From Sphingomonas trueperi (GTDB taxonomy: Bacteria > Pseudomonadota > Alphaproteobacteria > Sphingomonadales > Sphingomonadaceae), in the NCBI RefSeq assembly GCF_011927635.1, contig NZ_JAATJB010000003.1, positions 186,001-250,000 of the forward strand: a stretch of 64,000 nucleotides of DNA, in the 5' to 3' direction. A model generated the notes under the pieces. That model saw nothing but the letters and a program-made list of their open reading frames with translations. It was not told the origin of the DNA and did no database searches. A program made the translations under genes and the position numbers. Positions within the stretch are counted from its first letter, which is position 1; every line of letters begins with the position of its first letter. This document shows positions 8,405 through 16,836 of the stretch, piece after piece.

Positions 8405-10338
8405 GCCGCCTTCTCCACCCGCACGAGCAGCGAGCCTTCGGTGACCTGCCCGCCGGCGGCGACGGGGAGTTCGGCAACGGTGCCGTCGAACGGCGCGGTG
8501 AGGGCATGCTCCATCTTCATCGCCTCCAGCGTGACGAGCCGCTGGCCCTTGGTGACCTGCGCGCCGGCCGCGACGTCCACCGCGGTGATGCGGCCCGGCA
8601 TGGGGGCGAGCAGGGCGCCGTCGCCAACCGTGCCGGAAGCGCCACCCGAATATCGATCGCGTTCAAATAGGAAGCTCTGGCCCATGTCAGCCACCAGCAC
8701 CTTGTCGTCCTTTACAATCGTGCTGAGTTGCGCCGGTTTTTCGACGAGATGATCGAGCGTGTAGCGCTCATTCTCATGCCGAAGTGCAATGTGGATGCGG
8801 GGCGCCGCATTCAGGCGGAAGCCGACAATGTCTCTCCATGTTGCGCCAGCCACGGGCTGCGGCTCCCGTCGGCTTTCGTGGCGCCATAGCTGTACGGCTT
8901 CGCCATCGCCCATCTCGTCGTGAAGGACCGCCATTGCGGCGGCTTCGATCACGGCCTGACTGGGCGAGGAAGACCCGATCAGATCGGCTTCATTCCTTGC
9001 GATGAACCCGGTGTCGAGCGTGCCCTCGATGAAGTCCTTGTGCCGAAGGCACCGCCAGAGGAACGCCGCGTTCGTCTTCACAGGCGCCACGATCGTGTTG
9101 TGACACGCCGCGGCGAGCTGTGATCGCGCCCGCTCGCGGGTCGACCCCGAGCTGACCACCTTCGCGATCATCGGATCGTAGAAGGGGGAGATGCTGGTCC
9201 CGAGACCGACCCCGGTTTCGATCCGGACGATGTGGCTTTCTCCAATGCCGAAGAAGTCCAGCCTCCCCACGCTGGGCAGGAACCCCTTGGCCGGATCCTC
9301 CGCATAGAGCCGCGCCTCCATCGCCCAGCCGTTGATGGAGAGCTCCTCCTGCCGCCTGGGCAGCGGCTCGCCGCTCGCGACGCGGAGCTGCCACTCCACG
9401 AGATCCTGCCCGGTGATCTCCTCGGTCACCGGATGCTCGACCTGGAGCCGGGTGTTCATTTCCATGAACCAGATCCGGTCGGCGCGCAGGCCTTCGCTGG
9501 CGTCGGCGATGAACTCGATCGTGCCTGCGCCGACATAGTCGACCGCCTTGGCCGCGCGCACAGCCGCCGCGCAGATCGCTTCGCGCGTCTCGGCGTCCAT
9601 GCCGGGGGCGGGGGCTTCCTCGATCACCTTCTGGTGGCGGCGCTGGAGCGAGCAGTCGCGTTCGAAGAGGTGGACGACATTGCCGTGCGTGTCGCCGAAC
9701 ACCTGCACTTCGATGTGCCGGGGGCTGAGGATGTACTTTTCCAGCAGCACCCGATCGTCGCCGAACGAGGAGGCGGCCTCGCGCTTGCAGCTGGCGAGTG
9801 CGTCGGCGAACTCGGCGGCGCTCTCGACCCGCCGCATGCCCTTGCCGCCGCCGCCGGCAACCGCCTTGATCAGGACCGGATAGCCGATCGCATCGGCCTC
9901 GGCCCGGAGCCGCTCGGGCAACTGGTCCTCGCCGAGATAGCCGGGCGTGACCGGCACCCCCGCCGCGATCATCCGCGCCTTGGCGGCGTCCTTGAGGCCC
10001 ATCGCGCGGATGCTCTCCGGCTTCGGCCCGACCCAGACCAGCCCGGCAGCGATCACCGCCTCGGCGAAGTCGGCATTCTCGGAAAGGAAGCCATAGCCGG
10101 GATGGATCGCCTCGGCGCCGGTTGCCTTGGCCGCGGCGATGATCTTCTCAGCCACCAAATAGCTTTCGCGCGCCGGCGAGGGGCCGATATGCACGGCCTC
10201 GTCGGCCTGGCGGACGTGGAGTGCGTTCGAGTCGGCGTCCGAATAGACCGCGATCGTGCGCAAACCCATCGCGCGGGCGGTGCGGATGATCCGGCAGGCA
10301 ATTTCGCCGCGATTGGCGATGAGCAGCGATTTCAGCAT
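8401..10338 (-). CDS. mccA: Methylcrotonyl-CoA carboxylase, biotin-carrying alpha subunit
   Basis: A 645-residue biotin carboxylase/biotin carrier protein. The N-terminus (LLIANRGEIACRIIRTARAM) is the classic biotin carboxylase start, the ATP-grasp loop GGGGKGMR and the catalytic segment EMNTRLQVEHPVTE are present, and the biotin site EAMKMEH near the C-terminus places the biotinylated lysine at residue 608. Propionyl- and acetyl-CoA carboxylase alpha subunits look alike. The presence of isovaleryl-CoA dehydrogenase and a carboxyltransferase partner close upstream makes the methylcrotonyl (leucine pathway) assignment most likely. With the beta subunit it carboxylates 3-methylcrotonyl-CoA to 3-methylglutaconyl-CoA. 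The start has GGGAG upstream and overlaps a possible leader peptide frame. Confidence 0.9.
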   Translation of the reverse strand: MLKSLLIANRGEIACRIIRTARAMGLRTIAVYSDADSNALHVRQADEAVHIGPSPARESYLVAEKIIAAAKATGAEAIHPGYGFLSENADFAEAVIAAGLVWVGPKPESIRAMGLKDAAKARMIAAGVPVTPGYLGEDQLPERLRAEADAIGYPVLIKAVAGGGGKGMRRVESAAEFADALASCKREAASSFGDDRVLLEKYILSPRHIEVQVFGDTHGNVVHLFERDCSLQRRHQKVIEEAPAPGMDAETREAICAAAVRAAKAVDYVGAGTIEFIADASEGLRADRIWFMEMNTRLQVEHPVTEEITGQDLVEWQLRVASGEPLPRRQEELSINGWAMEARLYAEDPAKGFLPSVGRLDFFGIGESHIVRIETGVGLGTSISPFYDPMIAKVVSSGSTRERARSQLAAACHNTIVAPVKTNAAFLWRCLRHKDFIEGTLDTGFIARNEADLIGSSSPSQAVIEAAAMAVLHDEMGDGEAVQLWRHESRREPQPVAGATWRDIVGFRLNAAPRIHIALRHENERYTLDHLVEKPAQLSTIVKDDKVLVADMGQSFLFERDRYSGGASGTVGDGALLAPMPGRITAVDVAAGAQVTKGQRLVTLEAMKMEHALTAPFDGTVAELPVAAGGQVTEGSLLVRVEKAA

Positions 10339-10424
10339 GATAGGCGCTCCCGAACCGCACGAACTTCACGAAGTTCGCGCATGTCGATCAAGAAAATACG
10401 GGCAAGGTGCGGTTCGCTGGCCAT
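10332..10424 (-). CDS. Possible 30-residue leader peptide before mccA
   Basis: A small open frame starts at ATG 10424 and ends with a TGA lying inside the first codons of mccA (stop at 10334-10332, mccA ATG at 10338). Its second half is arginine- and glutamate-rich (RELREVRAVRERL), which is partly a product of the nested inverted repeats in this leader. No strong ribosome site is visible. It could be a translated leader that couples to mccA, or simply non-coding sequence. Confidence 0.2.
   Translation of the reverse strand: MASEPHLARIFLIDMRELREVRAVRERLSC
10351..10416 (-). promoter_or_regulatory. Nested inverted repeats in the mccA leader
   Basis: Just upstream of mccA an outer pair (CGAACCGCAC at 10351-10360 and GTGCGGTTCG at 10407-10416, ten of ten complementary) encloses an inner 8-bp palindrome with a two-base spacer (CGAACTTC at 10360-10367, GAAGTTCG at 10370-10377). 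The inner element lies 22-39 bases before the start codon. It could be a regulator site or fold as an RNA hairpin in the 5' leader. The repeats are seen directly; the function is inferred. Confidence 0.5.
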
Positions 10425-10464
10425 GGCCGAGCCTAGGCAGATTCCGCGCGTGTAGGACAGCCCC

Positions 10465-10776
10465 TCACGGGTGGCGCTCCGGAAAGCCGTGGCGGGTGTG
10501 GAGCGCGGCGAGCACGCCCTCGATGTCGTTCGCGAAGCCGCCCTCCGCAAAGGCGAGCGCGGGGAGGTTCTGGTTTTCCTCGCCCAGCCGCGCCACCACC
10601 GCCGTGCGGGGGCGGGGCCAGGGGACGCGCACTACCTCGATGTTCGCAGCGCGCTCCGGGAAGGCGGCGAGCAGGCCCTCCACGGTGATGCAGTCCTTGC
10701 AGTAGAAGCGGCGCGTGCCGCCATAGGCCGGGTCGGCCCAGTCGGTGTCGAGGACGAACAGCGTGTCGCGGCTCAT
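10465..10776 (-). CDS. DUF3088 family protein
   Basis: 103 residues recognised as a DUF3088 member from the pattern DPAYGGTRRFYCKDC, then VPWPRPRTAVV and LGEENQNLPAL, ending in RHGFPERHP. Members are small soluble proteins with a thioredoxin-like look (the CKDC pair at about residues 26-29 resembles a CxxC) but no established activity. I chose the ATG at 10776 because it overlaps the stop of the upstream NTF2-like gene as ATGA; an ATG three codons upstream is possible. Its place in the catabolic operon is probably incidental. Confidence 0.8.
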   Translation of the reverse strand: MSRDTLFVLDTDWADPAYGGTRRFYCKDCITVEGLLAAFPERAANIEVVRVPWPRPRTAVVARLGEENQNLPALAFAEGGFANDIEGVLAALHTRHGFPERHP

Positions 10777-11300
10777 GCCGGGCATCCCGTGGTGCGCGAG
10801 GTCCAGGCGAGGCTGGCGATCTTCCAGGCGCCGTTTTCACGGACGAGGCTGAAATGATCGGTGCCGCAGTGATGCACCTTGCCGTTCAGCCGGAACACAT
10901 AGGGCGCCCACACCATCGCAAGGTCGCCGTCGATCTCGACCGCGGGGCCGGAAATGCGCTCGTCGAACGTCTCCGGGCCCGGCCGGAAGCGGGCGAGCAG
11001 TTCGGCGTTGGTCAGAGTGCGGACCGTCGTGGCGCCGTTCTCCGCTTCCGTGACGACGGTGGCGCCGCCCTCCGCGCGCAGAGTTGCGCCGATCGCCGCG
11101 GCATCGCGCGTGTTGATCCCGCCCAGCAGCTTGTCGACCGTTGCCAGCACCGCGCGCTCGTCGCTTCCGTCGGGCGGCGCGAGCGGTTTGGCCGGCGGCA
11201 GCTTGCTCGGCGATGGTACGCTGCGCGGCGGGTTGGCAGCGGGCGGGGGGAGGCCGGCGGTCTGCGGGGCGAGGGAAAGAGCGAGGAGGGGGAGGAGCAT
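10773..11300 (-). CDS. Secreted NTF2/SnoaL-like protein
   Basis: 175 residues with an N-terminal hydrophobic signal (MLLPLLALSLAPQTAG), a proline-rich linker to about residue 45, and a C-terminal NTF2-like cone (DKLLGGINTRDAAAIGATL … WAPYVFRLNGKVHHCGTDHFSLVRENGAWKIASLAW). The fold is typical of ketosteroid-isomerase-like proteins used either as enzymes or as small-molecule binding domains; no catalytic role can be assigned. It shares an ATGA overlap with the DUF3088 gene. Immediately upstream lies a repeat that bounds the endonuclease gene. Confidence 0.75.
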   Translation of the reverse strand: MLLPLLALSLAPQTAGLPPPAANPPRSVPSPSKLPPAKPLAPPDGSDERAVLATVDKLLGGINTRDAAAIGATLRAEGGATVVTEAENGATTVRTLTNAELLARFRPGPETFDERISGPAVEIDGDLAMVWAPYVFRLNGKVHHCGTDHFSLVRENGAWKIASLAWTSRTTGCPA

Positions 11301-11311
11301 CGGGTTCAGCC

Positions 11312-11734
11312 TTAAAATTCCTCCCCGGAACGGGGAGGGGGACCGCCGGCCGAAGGCCGGGGGTGGAGGGGAAGCCGCGCCCGGCAGGCGCGAACGATGT
11401 GGACCAGGACAGCGTCGAGGTCGCGCAGGATCTCGCTCGCGGGGACGCGAAGCGTTGCGAAGCCGCGTTGTTCGAGGCGACGATCCCGGCGAGCGTCACG
11501 CTCCGGCCGGTCGCCACGTTCATGGGCCTCCCCGTCTACTTCGATCGCGAGCCGCGCCTCCAGGCAGGCGAAGTCGATCCGATAGCCGAGCTGCGGGTTC
11601 TGGCGGCGAAACTTGAACCCGCCGGGGCGCTTGCGCAGCTGTTGCCAGAGCAGAACCTCCGGCAGTTCAAGCTTGGCGCGATCCTTGCGTGCCTGTTCCA
11701 CCGCCCGGCGGGGCGTGCGGAGAATTTCGGGCAT
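11312..11734 (-). CDS. DUF559-family endonuclease-like protein
   Basis: 140 residues related to the DUF559/Vsr-like restriction-endonuclease fold: RAKLELPEVLLWQQLR, then GFKFRRQNPQLGYRIDFAC and LAIEVDGEAHE, giving the D…E-x-D pattern of the nuclease core. The ATG at 11734 is preceded by GGAGGGG, and this ribosome site is part of an intergenic repeat. The last ~16 residues (PRPSAGGPPPRSGEEF) are encoded by a second, inverted copy of the same repeat. The gene thus runs from one repeat into another and interrupts the leucine-degradation genes. A DNA nuclease role is inferred from the family, and mobility from the repeats. Confidence 0.82.
   Translation of the reverse strand: MPEILRTPRRAVEQARKDRAKLELPEVLLWQQLRKRPGGFKFRRQNPQLGYRIDFACLEARLAIEVDGEAHERGDRPERDARRDRRLEQRGFATLRVPASEILRDLDAVLVHIVRACRARLPLHPRPSAGGPPPRSGEEF
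11317..11372. repeat. Hairpin repeat family A, copy 1
   Basis: Sequence of the form TCCTCCCCGGNNCGGGGAGGGGGACC, then a variable 6-bp stem (CCGGCC/GGCCGG with a GAA loop), then GGTGGAGGGG-like sequence. It overlaps the 3' end of the DUF559 gene and encodes its C-terminal tail. The orientation is opposite to copy 2 at 11737-11792. Confidence 0.8.
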
Positions 11735-11736
11735 TT

Positions 11737-11792
11737 CCCCTCCACCACGCGGCTTCGCCGCGCGGTCCCCCTCCCCGTTCCGGGGAGGAATT
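11737..11792. repeat. Hairpin repeat family A, copy 2
   Basis: Inverted relative to copy 1, with stem CGCGGC/GCCGCG and a TTC loop. On the minus strand it supplies the GGAGGGG ribosome site of the DUF559 gene. The stem sequence differs from copy 1 but pairing is kept, which points to selection on the hairpin. Confidence 0.8.
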
Positions 11793-11811
11793 GGAGGGGC
11801 CGCTTCGCCGC

Positions 11812-13413
11812 TCACATCCGGAACACGCCGAATTGCGGTCGCTCCGGGATCGGCGCGTTGAGCGTCGCCGCCAGCGCGAGGCCCAGCACGTCGCGGGTCT
11901 GCGCCGGATCGATGATGCCGTCGTCCCACAGCCGCGCGGTGGCGTGCCAGGGATTGCCCTCGTCCTCGTATTTCTGGCGGATCGGCGCCTTGAACGCCTC
12001 GGCTTCCTCCGGGGACCAGCTCGCGGCATCCCGGTGGACCGTCGCCAGCACGCTCGCCGCCTGCTCGCCGCCCATCACGCTGATGCGGGCATTGGGCCAG
12101 CTGAACAGGAAGCGCGGCGAATAGGCGCGGCCGCACATGCCGTAATTGCCCGCGCCGAAGCTGCCGCCGATCAGGATGGTGAGCTTGGGCACGCTTGCAG
12201 TCGCCACCGCGGTCACCAGCTTGGCGCCGTGCTTCGCGATGCCCTCCGCCTCGTACTTGCCGCCGACCATGAAGCCCGAGATGTTCTGGAGGAACAGCAG
12301 CGGAATGCGCCGCTGGCAGGCGAGCTCGATGAAATGCGCGCCCTTCTGCGCGCTTTCGGAGAACAGCACGCCGTTGTTGGCAAGGATCGCGACCGGCATC
12401 CCCCAGATATGCGCGAAACCGCAGACCAGCGAGCTGCCGTACAGCGCCTTGAATTCGTGGAATTCCGAGCCGTCGACCAGCCGCGCGATCACCTCGTGCA
12501 CGTCATAGGGCGCGCGGACGTCGGCGGGGAGGATGCCGTACAGCTCCTCGGCCGCATATTTGGGCGGGCGCGGGTCCTTCAGCGCCACGTCGGGTACACG
12601 GTCGGCGGGGAGGTGGCTGACGATGTCGCGGACGATGGTCAGCGCATGTTCGTCATTCTCGGCCAGGTGATCGACCACGCCCGAGCGGCGGGCGTGGAGG
12701 TCGCCGCCGCCGAGATCCTCGGCGCTGATCTCCTCGCCGGTCGCCGCCTTCACCAGCGGCGGGCCGGCGAGGAAGATCGTGCCCTGGTTGCGGACGATCA
12801 CGCTCTCGTCGGACATGGCGGGCACGTACGCGCCGCCCGCGGTGCAGCTGCCCATCACGCAAGCGATCTGCGGGATGCCCTGGGCGGACATGTTGGCCTG
12901 GTTGAAGAAGATGCGGCCGAAATGCTCCTTGTCCGGGAACACCTCGGCCTGGTGCGGCAGGTTGGCGCCGCCGCTGTCGACGAGGTAGATGCAGGGCAGG
13001 CGGTTGGCCTCGGCGATCTCCTGCGCGCGGAGATGCTTCTTTACCGTCATCGGGTAGTAGGTGCCGCCCTTCACCGTGGCGTCGTTGCAGACGATCATCA
13101 CCATCCGGCCGGAGACGCGGCCGATGCCGGCGATCACGCCCGCGCCGGGGACTTCGCCGTCATAGAGGTCGCAGGCCGCAAGCTGGCCGATTTCGAGGAA
13201 GGGGCTGCCCGGATCGAGCAGCCGCTCGACCCGCTCGCGGGGGAGGAGCTTGCCGCGCGCGACATGCTTGGCGCGGGCGGACTCGCTGCCGCCGAGCGCG
13301 GCCTGCGCGACATCGGCGCGGAGCTTCTCGGCCAGCGCGCGGTGGTGGGCAGCCTGGGTGCGGAACTGGTCGCTGTCGGGGTTGACGGCGGTGGGGAGGA
13401 TGGGGGCGGTCAT
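11812..13413 (-). CDS. mccB: Methylcrotonyl-CoA carboxylase, carboxyltransferase beta subunit
   Basis: 533 residues with the full two-lobed carboxyltransferase (crotonase-like) fold: [18 protein letters not shown] at the start, the acyl-CoA oxyanion region [17 protein letters not shown], and the carboxybiotin lobe [20 protein letters not shown] and [20 protein letters not shown]. The [11 protein letters not shown] segment is typical of methylcrotonyl rather than propionyl-CoA carboxylases. I chose ATG 13413 (MTAPILP); frames further upstream are made of repeat sequence. With the biotinylated alpha subunit (mccA, 1.5 kb downstream) it forms the leucine-pathway carboxylase. The two subunit genes are separated by the DUF559 unit and two small genes. 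Confidence 0.93.
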   Translation of the reverse strand: MTAPILPTAVNPDSDQFRTQAAHHRALAEKLRADVAQAALGGSESARAKHVARGKLLPRERVERLLDPGSPFLEIGQLAACDLYDGEVPGAGVIAGIGRVSGRMVMIVCNDATVKGGTYYPMTVKKHLRAQEIAEANRLPCIYLVDSGGANLPHQAEVFPDKEHFGRIFFNQANMSAQGIPQIACVMGSCTAGGAYVPAMSDESVIVRNQGTIFLAGPPLVKAATGEEISAEDLGGGDLHARRSGVVDHLAENDEHALTIVRDIVSHLPADRVPDVALKDPRPPKYAAEELYGILPADVRAPYDVHEVIARLVDGSEFHEFKALYGSSLVCGFAHIWGMPVAILANNGVLFSESAQKGAHFIELACQRRIPLLFLQNISGFMVGGKYEAEGIAKHGAKLVTAVATASVPKLTILIGGSFGAGNYGMCGRAYSPRFLFSWPNARISVMGGEQAASVLATVHRDAASWSPEEAEAFKAPIRQKYEDEGNPWHATARLWDDGIIDPAQTRDVLGLALAATLNAPIPERPQFGVFRM

Positions 13414-13425
13414 GCGGCTACTTTC

Positions 13426-13478
13426 ATTCCTCCCCGGTACGGGGAGGGGGACCATGTGCGCAGCACATGGTGGAGGGG
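13426..13478. repeat. Hairpin repeat family A, copy 3
   Basis: TCCTCCCCGGTACGGGGAGG followed by a perfect stem ACCATGTGC-GCA… (ATGTGC/GCACAT) and GGTGGAGGGG. It lies between ivd and mccB and forms an inverted pair with copy 4 about 60 bases away. Confidence 0.8.
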
Positions 13479-13538
13479 CCGCCGCGGCACGCGGCGGGAT
13501 CCTGCCCTTCGAACGAGTTCCGCGCCTCGCGGCGCGGC

Positions 13539-13600
13539 CCCTCCACCACGCGCCTGCGGCGCGCGGTCCCCCTCCCCGAGCTTCGCCCGGGGAGGAATTT
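13539..13600. repeat. Hairpin repeat family A, copy 4
   Basis: Inverted relative to copy 3, with stem CGCGCC/GGCGCG around TGC, then GGGGAGG-type arms with an extra GAGCTTCGCC apex. Copies 3 and 4 together fill most of the ivd-mccB spacer and could fold as one large cruciform. They may also slow or end transcription between the two genes. Confidence 0.75.
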
Positions 13601-13609
13601 GGGTCCGGC

Positions 13610-14767
13610 TCACGCCGCCGCCCCCAGCAGTTCGCGGCCGATCAGCATGCGGCGGATTTCGTTGGTGCCCGCGCCGATGTCGAGCAGCTTGGCGTCGCGC
13701 AGGAAGCGTTCGACCGGCCAGTCCTTGGTGTAGCCGGCCCCGCCCAGCGCCTGCACCGCCTCGCCAGCCACGCGGAAGGCGTTCTCGCTCGCCAGCAGGA
13801 TCGCGCCGGCCGCGTCGAAGCGCGTCGTCTTGCCCGCATCGCAGCTGCGCGCCACGGCATAGACATAGGCCCGCGCCGAGTTGAGCGCGACATACATGTC
13901 TGCGATCTTGGCCTGCATCAGCTGGAAGCCGCCGATCGCCTGGCCGAACTGCTTGCGCTCGCGCAAGTACGGCAGCACCACGTCGAGGCAGGCCTGCATG
14001 ATGCCGAGCTGGATGCCGGCGAGCACCGTGCGTTCATAATCCAGCCCGCTCATCAGCACCGCGACGCCGCCGTTGAGCGGCCCCATCACGTTGACCTCGG
14101 GCACCTCGCAATCGGTGAACACCAGTTCGGAGGTGGGCGAGCCGCGCATGCCCATCTTGTCGATCTTCTGGCCGATCGCGAAGCCGGGCATGTCCTTCTC
14201 GATCAGGAATGTCGTGATGCCGCGCGAGCCCTCGCCGGTCTTGGCGTAGACGACGAGGGTGTCGGCGTATGCCGCGTTGGTGATCCAGAACTTGGTGCCG
14301 TTGAGCACATAGCCGCCCTGGACCTTCTCGGCCTTGAGCTTCATCGAGACGACGTCGGAGCCCGCGCCCGCCTCGGACATCGCCAGGCTGCCGACATGCT
14401 CGCCCGAGATCAGCTTGGGGAGGTACTTGGCCTTCTGCTCTTCATTGCCCCAGCGGGCGATCTGGTTGACGCAGAGGTTGGAGTGGGCGCCGTAGCTGAG
14501 CCCGATCGAGGCCGAGGCGCGCGCGACTTCCTCGCAGGCGATGACATGTTCGAGATAGCCCAGGCCGAGCCCGCCATCGGCTTCGGGGACGGTGATGCCG
14601 TGGAGGCCCAGCTCGCCCATCGCGGCCCAGAGCTGGTCGCGCGGAAACCAGTCCTCGGCGTCGATCCGCGCGGCGAGCGGGGCGATCCTGTCGCGGGCGA
14701 AGCGCGCGGTGGTGTCGCGGATCATGTCGGCGGAATCGCCGAGGGCGAAGTCGAAGTCCGGGGTCAT
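13610..14767 (-). CDS. ivd: Isovaleryl-CoA dehydrogenase
   Basis: 385-residue acyl-CoA dehydrogenase. The catalytic glutamate sits in the segment [11 protein letters not shown] (Glu245), the position characteristic of isovaleryl-CoA dehydrogenases rather than the C-terminal Glu of most family members. FAD/acyl contacts [24 protein letters not shown] and the terminal [16 protein letters not shown] are present. It oxidises isovaleryl-CoA to 3-methylcrotonyl-CoA in leucine breakdown, passing electrons to ETF. The ATG at 14767 overlaps the stop of the Rieske gene (ATGA), which fixes the start. MccB follows after a repeat-filled spacer of 196 bases. Confidence 0.93.
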   Translation of the reverse strand: MTPDFDFALGDSADMIRDTTARFARDRIAPLAARIDAEDWFPRDQLWAAMGELGLHGITVPEADGGLGLGYLEHVIACEEVARASASIGLSYGAHSNLCVNQIARWGNEEQKAKYLPKLISGEHVGSLAMSEAGAGSDVVSMKLKAEKVQGGYVLNGTKFWITNAAYADTLVVYAKTGEGSRGITTFLIEKDMPGFAIGQKIDKMGMRGSPTSELVFTDCEVPEVNVMGPLNGGVAVLMSGLDYERTVLAGIQLGIMQACLDVVLPYLRERKQFGQAIGGFQLMQAKIADMYVALNSARAYVYAVARSCDAGKTTRFDAAGAILLASENAFRVAGEAVQALGGAGYTKDWPVERFLRDAKLLDIGAGTNEIRRMLIGRELLGAAA

Positions 14768-15135
14768 GCTTTGTCCTCTCCAACGGTCACGATCATGCCG
14801 TCGATTGTCGTTACGGGCCATGGAAGCAGTCGCGCGCCGACGCAAGGGCCGCCGACGCACCGGCCCTCCTCCACGGTGTAGAGCGCGCCGTGCCAGCTGC
14901 ACTGGATATGGCTGGCGTCGGGGGTGAGATAGGCGTCGAGCTGCTGGGTCAGCGGCACCGGCATGTGCGCGCAGCGATCGACATAGCCATAGACCTGCGT
15001 GCCGCGGCGGACGACGAAGCCGTGGAAGCGGCCGGCGCGCATCTCCAGCACGAAGTTGCGGGCGGTGCCGTCGGGGATCAGCTCAAGCGGACCGAGCTGC
15101 ACGCCGGCGGGGGTGCTTGTCAGTCGCTCGGTCAT
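14764..15135 (-). CDS. Small Rieske [2Fe-2S] protein
   Basis: 123 residues holding a single Rieske domain: Cys55-x-His57 and Cys79-x-x-His82 in CAH … CSWHGALY, with a 21-residue gap between the two ligand pairs. There is no oxygenase catalytic domain, signal peptide or membrane segment, so it resembles the stand-alone ferredoxin-like Rieske proteins that supply electrons or act with a dehydrogenase. It is translationally coupled to ivd through an ATGA overlap, which suggests a shared transcript, but a role in leucine catabolism is only inferred. Confidence 0.88.
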   Translation of the reverse strand: MTERLTSTPAGVQLGPLELIPDGTARNFVLEMRAGRFHGFVVRRGTQVYGYVDRCAHMPVPLTQQLDAYLTPDASHIQCSWHGALYTVEEGRCVGGPCVGARLLPWPVTTIDGMIVTVGEDKA

Positions 15136-15164
15136 GCGGGGCGGTAAACTTCCAAGTCTGCGTT

Positions 15165-15263
15165 CCCCTCCCGCTTGCGGGAGGGGCTAGGGGAGGGGCT
15201 GGACCTTATCAGCACTGCAACCAGGTCAGTCCCTCCCCCGACCCCTCCCGCGAGCGGGAGGGG
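15165..15263. repeat. Hairpin repeat family C, paired copy
   Basis: Two facing units, CCCCTCCCGCTTGCGGGAGG at 15165-15184 and CCCTCCCGCGAGCGGGAGGG at 15243-15262, with a GGGGAGGGG/CCCTCCCCC linker. Each unit is a palindrome with a short apex. It occupies the hmgA-Rieske spacer (157 bases), in which I see no gene, and could act as a transcriptional boundary. Confidence 0.75.
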
Positions 15264-15292
15264 AGCGCAGGTTGCGGCGGCTGGGCAGTGCT

Positions 15293-16570
15293 TCACGGCA
15301 GCTGCGCCTTGGGGAAGCCTTCCCATACCGCGTCATAGTCCGGCTGGGCGTGCGCCAGCGCGTGCTCGGTCGGGCGATAGGGCCAGCAGGTCTCGACCAT
15401 GAACGCCATCGTGCCCTCGATCTTGTGCGGCTTGAGGGTCGCCTCGGTCGCTCCGCGCCAGCTGGCGACGTCGGGGCCGTGGCCCGCCATCAGATTGTGG
15501 AGCGACAGCCCGCCGGGCGCAAAGCCCTCGGCCTTGGCGTCGTACGCGCCGTGGATCAGTCCCATCGCCTCGCTCATCACGTTGCGGTGGAACCAGGGCG
15601 GGCGGAACGTGTCCTCGGCGACCATCCAGCGCGGCGGGAAGATCACGAAATCGGCGTTGGCGCGGCCTGCCACGGTGCTCGGCGAGGTGAGCACGGTGAA
15701 GATCGAGGGGTCAGGATGGTCGAAGCTCACCGTGTTGATCGTGTTGAACCGGGCGAGATCGTAGCGATAGGGCGCGAGATTGCCGTGCCATGCCACCACG
15801 TCGAGCGGACTGTAGGGCAGGGTGGTTATCCACAGATTTGCCAACGACTTCTGCACAAGCTGAGACGCCTCGTCCCGATCTTCGAACCAGGCGGCGGGGG
15901 TCTCGAAATCGCGCGGGTTGGCGAGGCCGTTGGCGCCGATCGGGCCAAGATCGGGCAGGCGGAAGGGCGCGCCGTAATTCTCGGCGACATAGCCGGTGGC
16001 GCTGCCCTCGGGGAGCAGCACGCGGAAGCGGACGCCGCGCGGGATCACGGCGATCTGGCCGGGGGCGATGTCGATCCGGCCAAGCTCGGTCAGCAGCGCC
16101 AGCGCGCCGGCCTGCGGGATGAAGAGCAGCTCGCCGTCCGCGTCGACGAAGGCGCGATTGTCCATGTCGCGATTGGCGGCGTAGCGGTGGACGACCACGC
16201 CCTCCAGATCGGCGGGATCGCGCGTGGCGAGCATCGTCTCCATGCCGTCGATCCAGTCGACCGGGCCGGCGGGAGCGGGGATGGGGCCCCAGCGCAGGCG
16301 GTTCGGCGCGAGCGGCTTGGCCGGGGTGTGGGGCGAGAACAGCGGGGCGCCCTCATAGGGCCGGTAGGGCGGGTGCTCGGCGCTGGGGCGCAGCCGGTAG
16401 AGCCAGGAGCGGCGGTTCTCGGCGCGCGGCGCGGTGAAGGCGGTGCCGGAGAGCTGCTCGGCATAGAGGCCATAGGGGGGGCGCTGCGGGCTGTTGCGGC
16501 CGATCGGCAGCGCGCCGGGCACGGCCTCGGTGGAGACATGATTGCCGAAGCCGGGGAAATAGTGGGTCAT
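15293..16570 (-). CDS. hmgA: Homogentisate 1,2-dioxygenase
   Basis: 425 residues, full length for the family. Start region [19 protein letters not shown] and the block [20 protein letters not shown] are characteristic. The C-terminal cupin holds metal-ligand candidates in [17 protein letters not shown] (His and Glu) and [10 protein letters not shown]. The enzyme opens the homogentisate ring to maleylacetoacetate in tyrosine and phenylalanine breakdown. The ATG has a very strong ribosome site (repeated GGAGGAGG) seven or more bases upstream. HppD, which makes homogentisate, lies directly upstream on the same strand, separated by a repeat. Maleylacetoacetate isomerase and fumarylacetoacetase are not in the window. 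Confidence 0.95.
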   Translation of the reverse strand: MTHYFPGFGNHVSTEAVPGALPIGRNSPQRPPYGLYAEQLSGTAFTAPRAENRRSWLYRLRPSAEHPPYRPYEGAPLFSPHTPAKPLAPNRLRWGPIPAPAGPVDWIDGMETMLATRDPADLEGVVVHRYAANRDMDNRAFVDADGELLFIPQAGALALLTELGRIDIAPGQIAVIPRGVRFRVLLPEGSATGYVAENYGAPFRLPDLGPIGANGLANPRDFETPAAWFEDRDEASQLVQKSLANLWITTLPYSPLDVVAWHGNLAPYRYDLARFNTINTVSFDHPDPSIFTVLTSPSTVAGRANADFVIFPPRWMVAEDTFRPPWFHRNVMSEAMGLIHGAYDAKAEGFAPGGLSLHNLMAGHGPDVASWRGATEATLKPHKIEGTMAFMVETCWPYRPTEHALAHAQPDYDAVWEGFPKAQLP

Positions 16571-16630
16571 CCTGCTCCTCCTCCTCCCTCAGGAGGCTAT
16601 CGCCGCTCGGGGGCTTGTTGGCCCATTTTC

Positions 16631-16725
16631 GTCATTCCCGCGAAGGCGGGAATCCATTTGCCAGGACGCTCGGGGCAGGAACCGCAGCTTCAGCGCCAAT
16701 GGATCCCCGCCTTCGCGGGTATGAC
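16631..16725. repeat. Hairpin repeat family B, copy 1
   Basis: 95 bases bounded by GTCATTCCCGCGAAGGCGGG and its inverted partner CCCGCCTTCGCGGGTATGAC, enclosing ATCCATT … AATGGAT arms. It is a paired extragenic palindrome; near-identical units of 94 bases occur at 26266 and 62147. It fills much of the 266-base hppD-hmgA spacer, where I find no gene. Confidence 0.88.
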
Positions 16726-16836
16726 GGATGTCGTGGGGCTGCGGTTGGCCGGTCCGAAAGGGGAAGGGGAATGGGGCCGGGGTATGCCATGCTGTTCCTG
16801 CGGCGGCACCCCCGGCTCTCTCCCTCTCCAAACGGG

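Noticed and set aside
13426..13600. The two family-A repeats as a CRISPR-like array
   Set aside because: Only two copies in inverted orientation, no regular spacers and no cas genes.
11689..14902. Long plus-strand frames over mccB and ivd
   Set aside because: Low-complexity shadows of the minus-strand enzymes; they also run through hairpin repeats.
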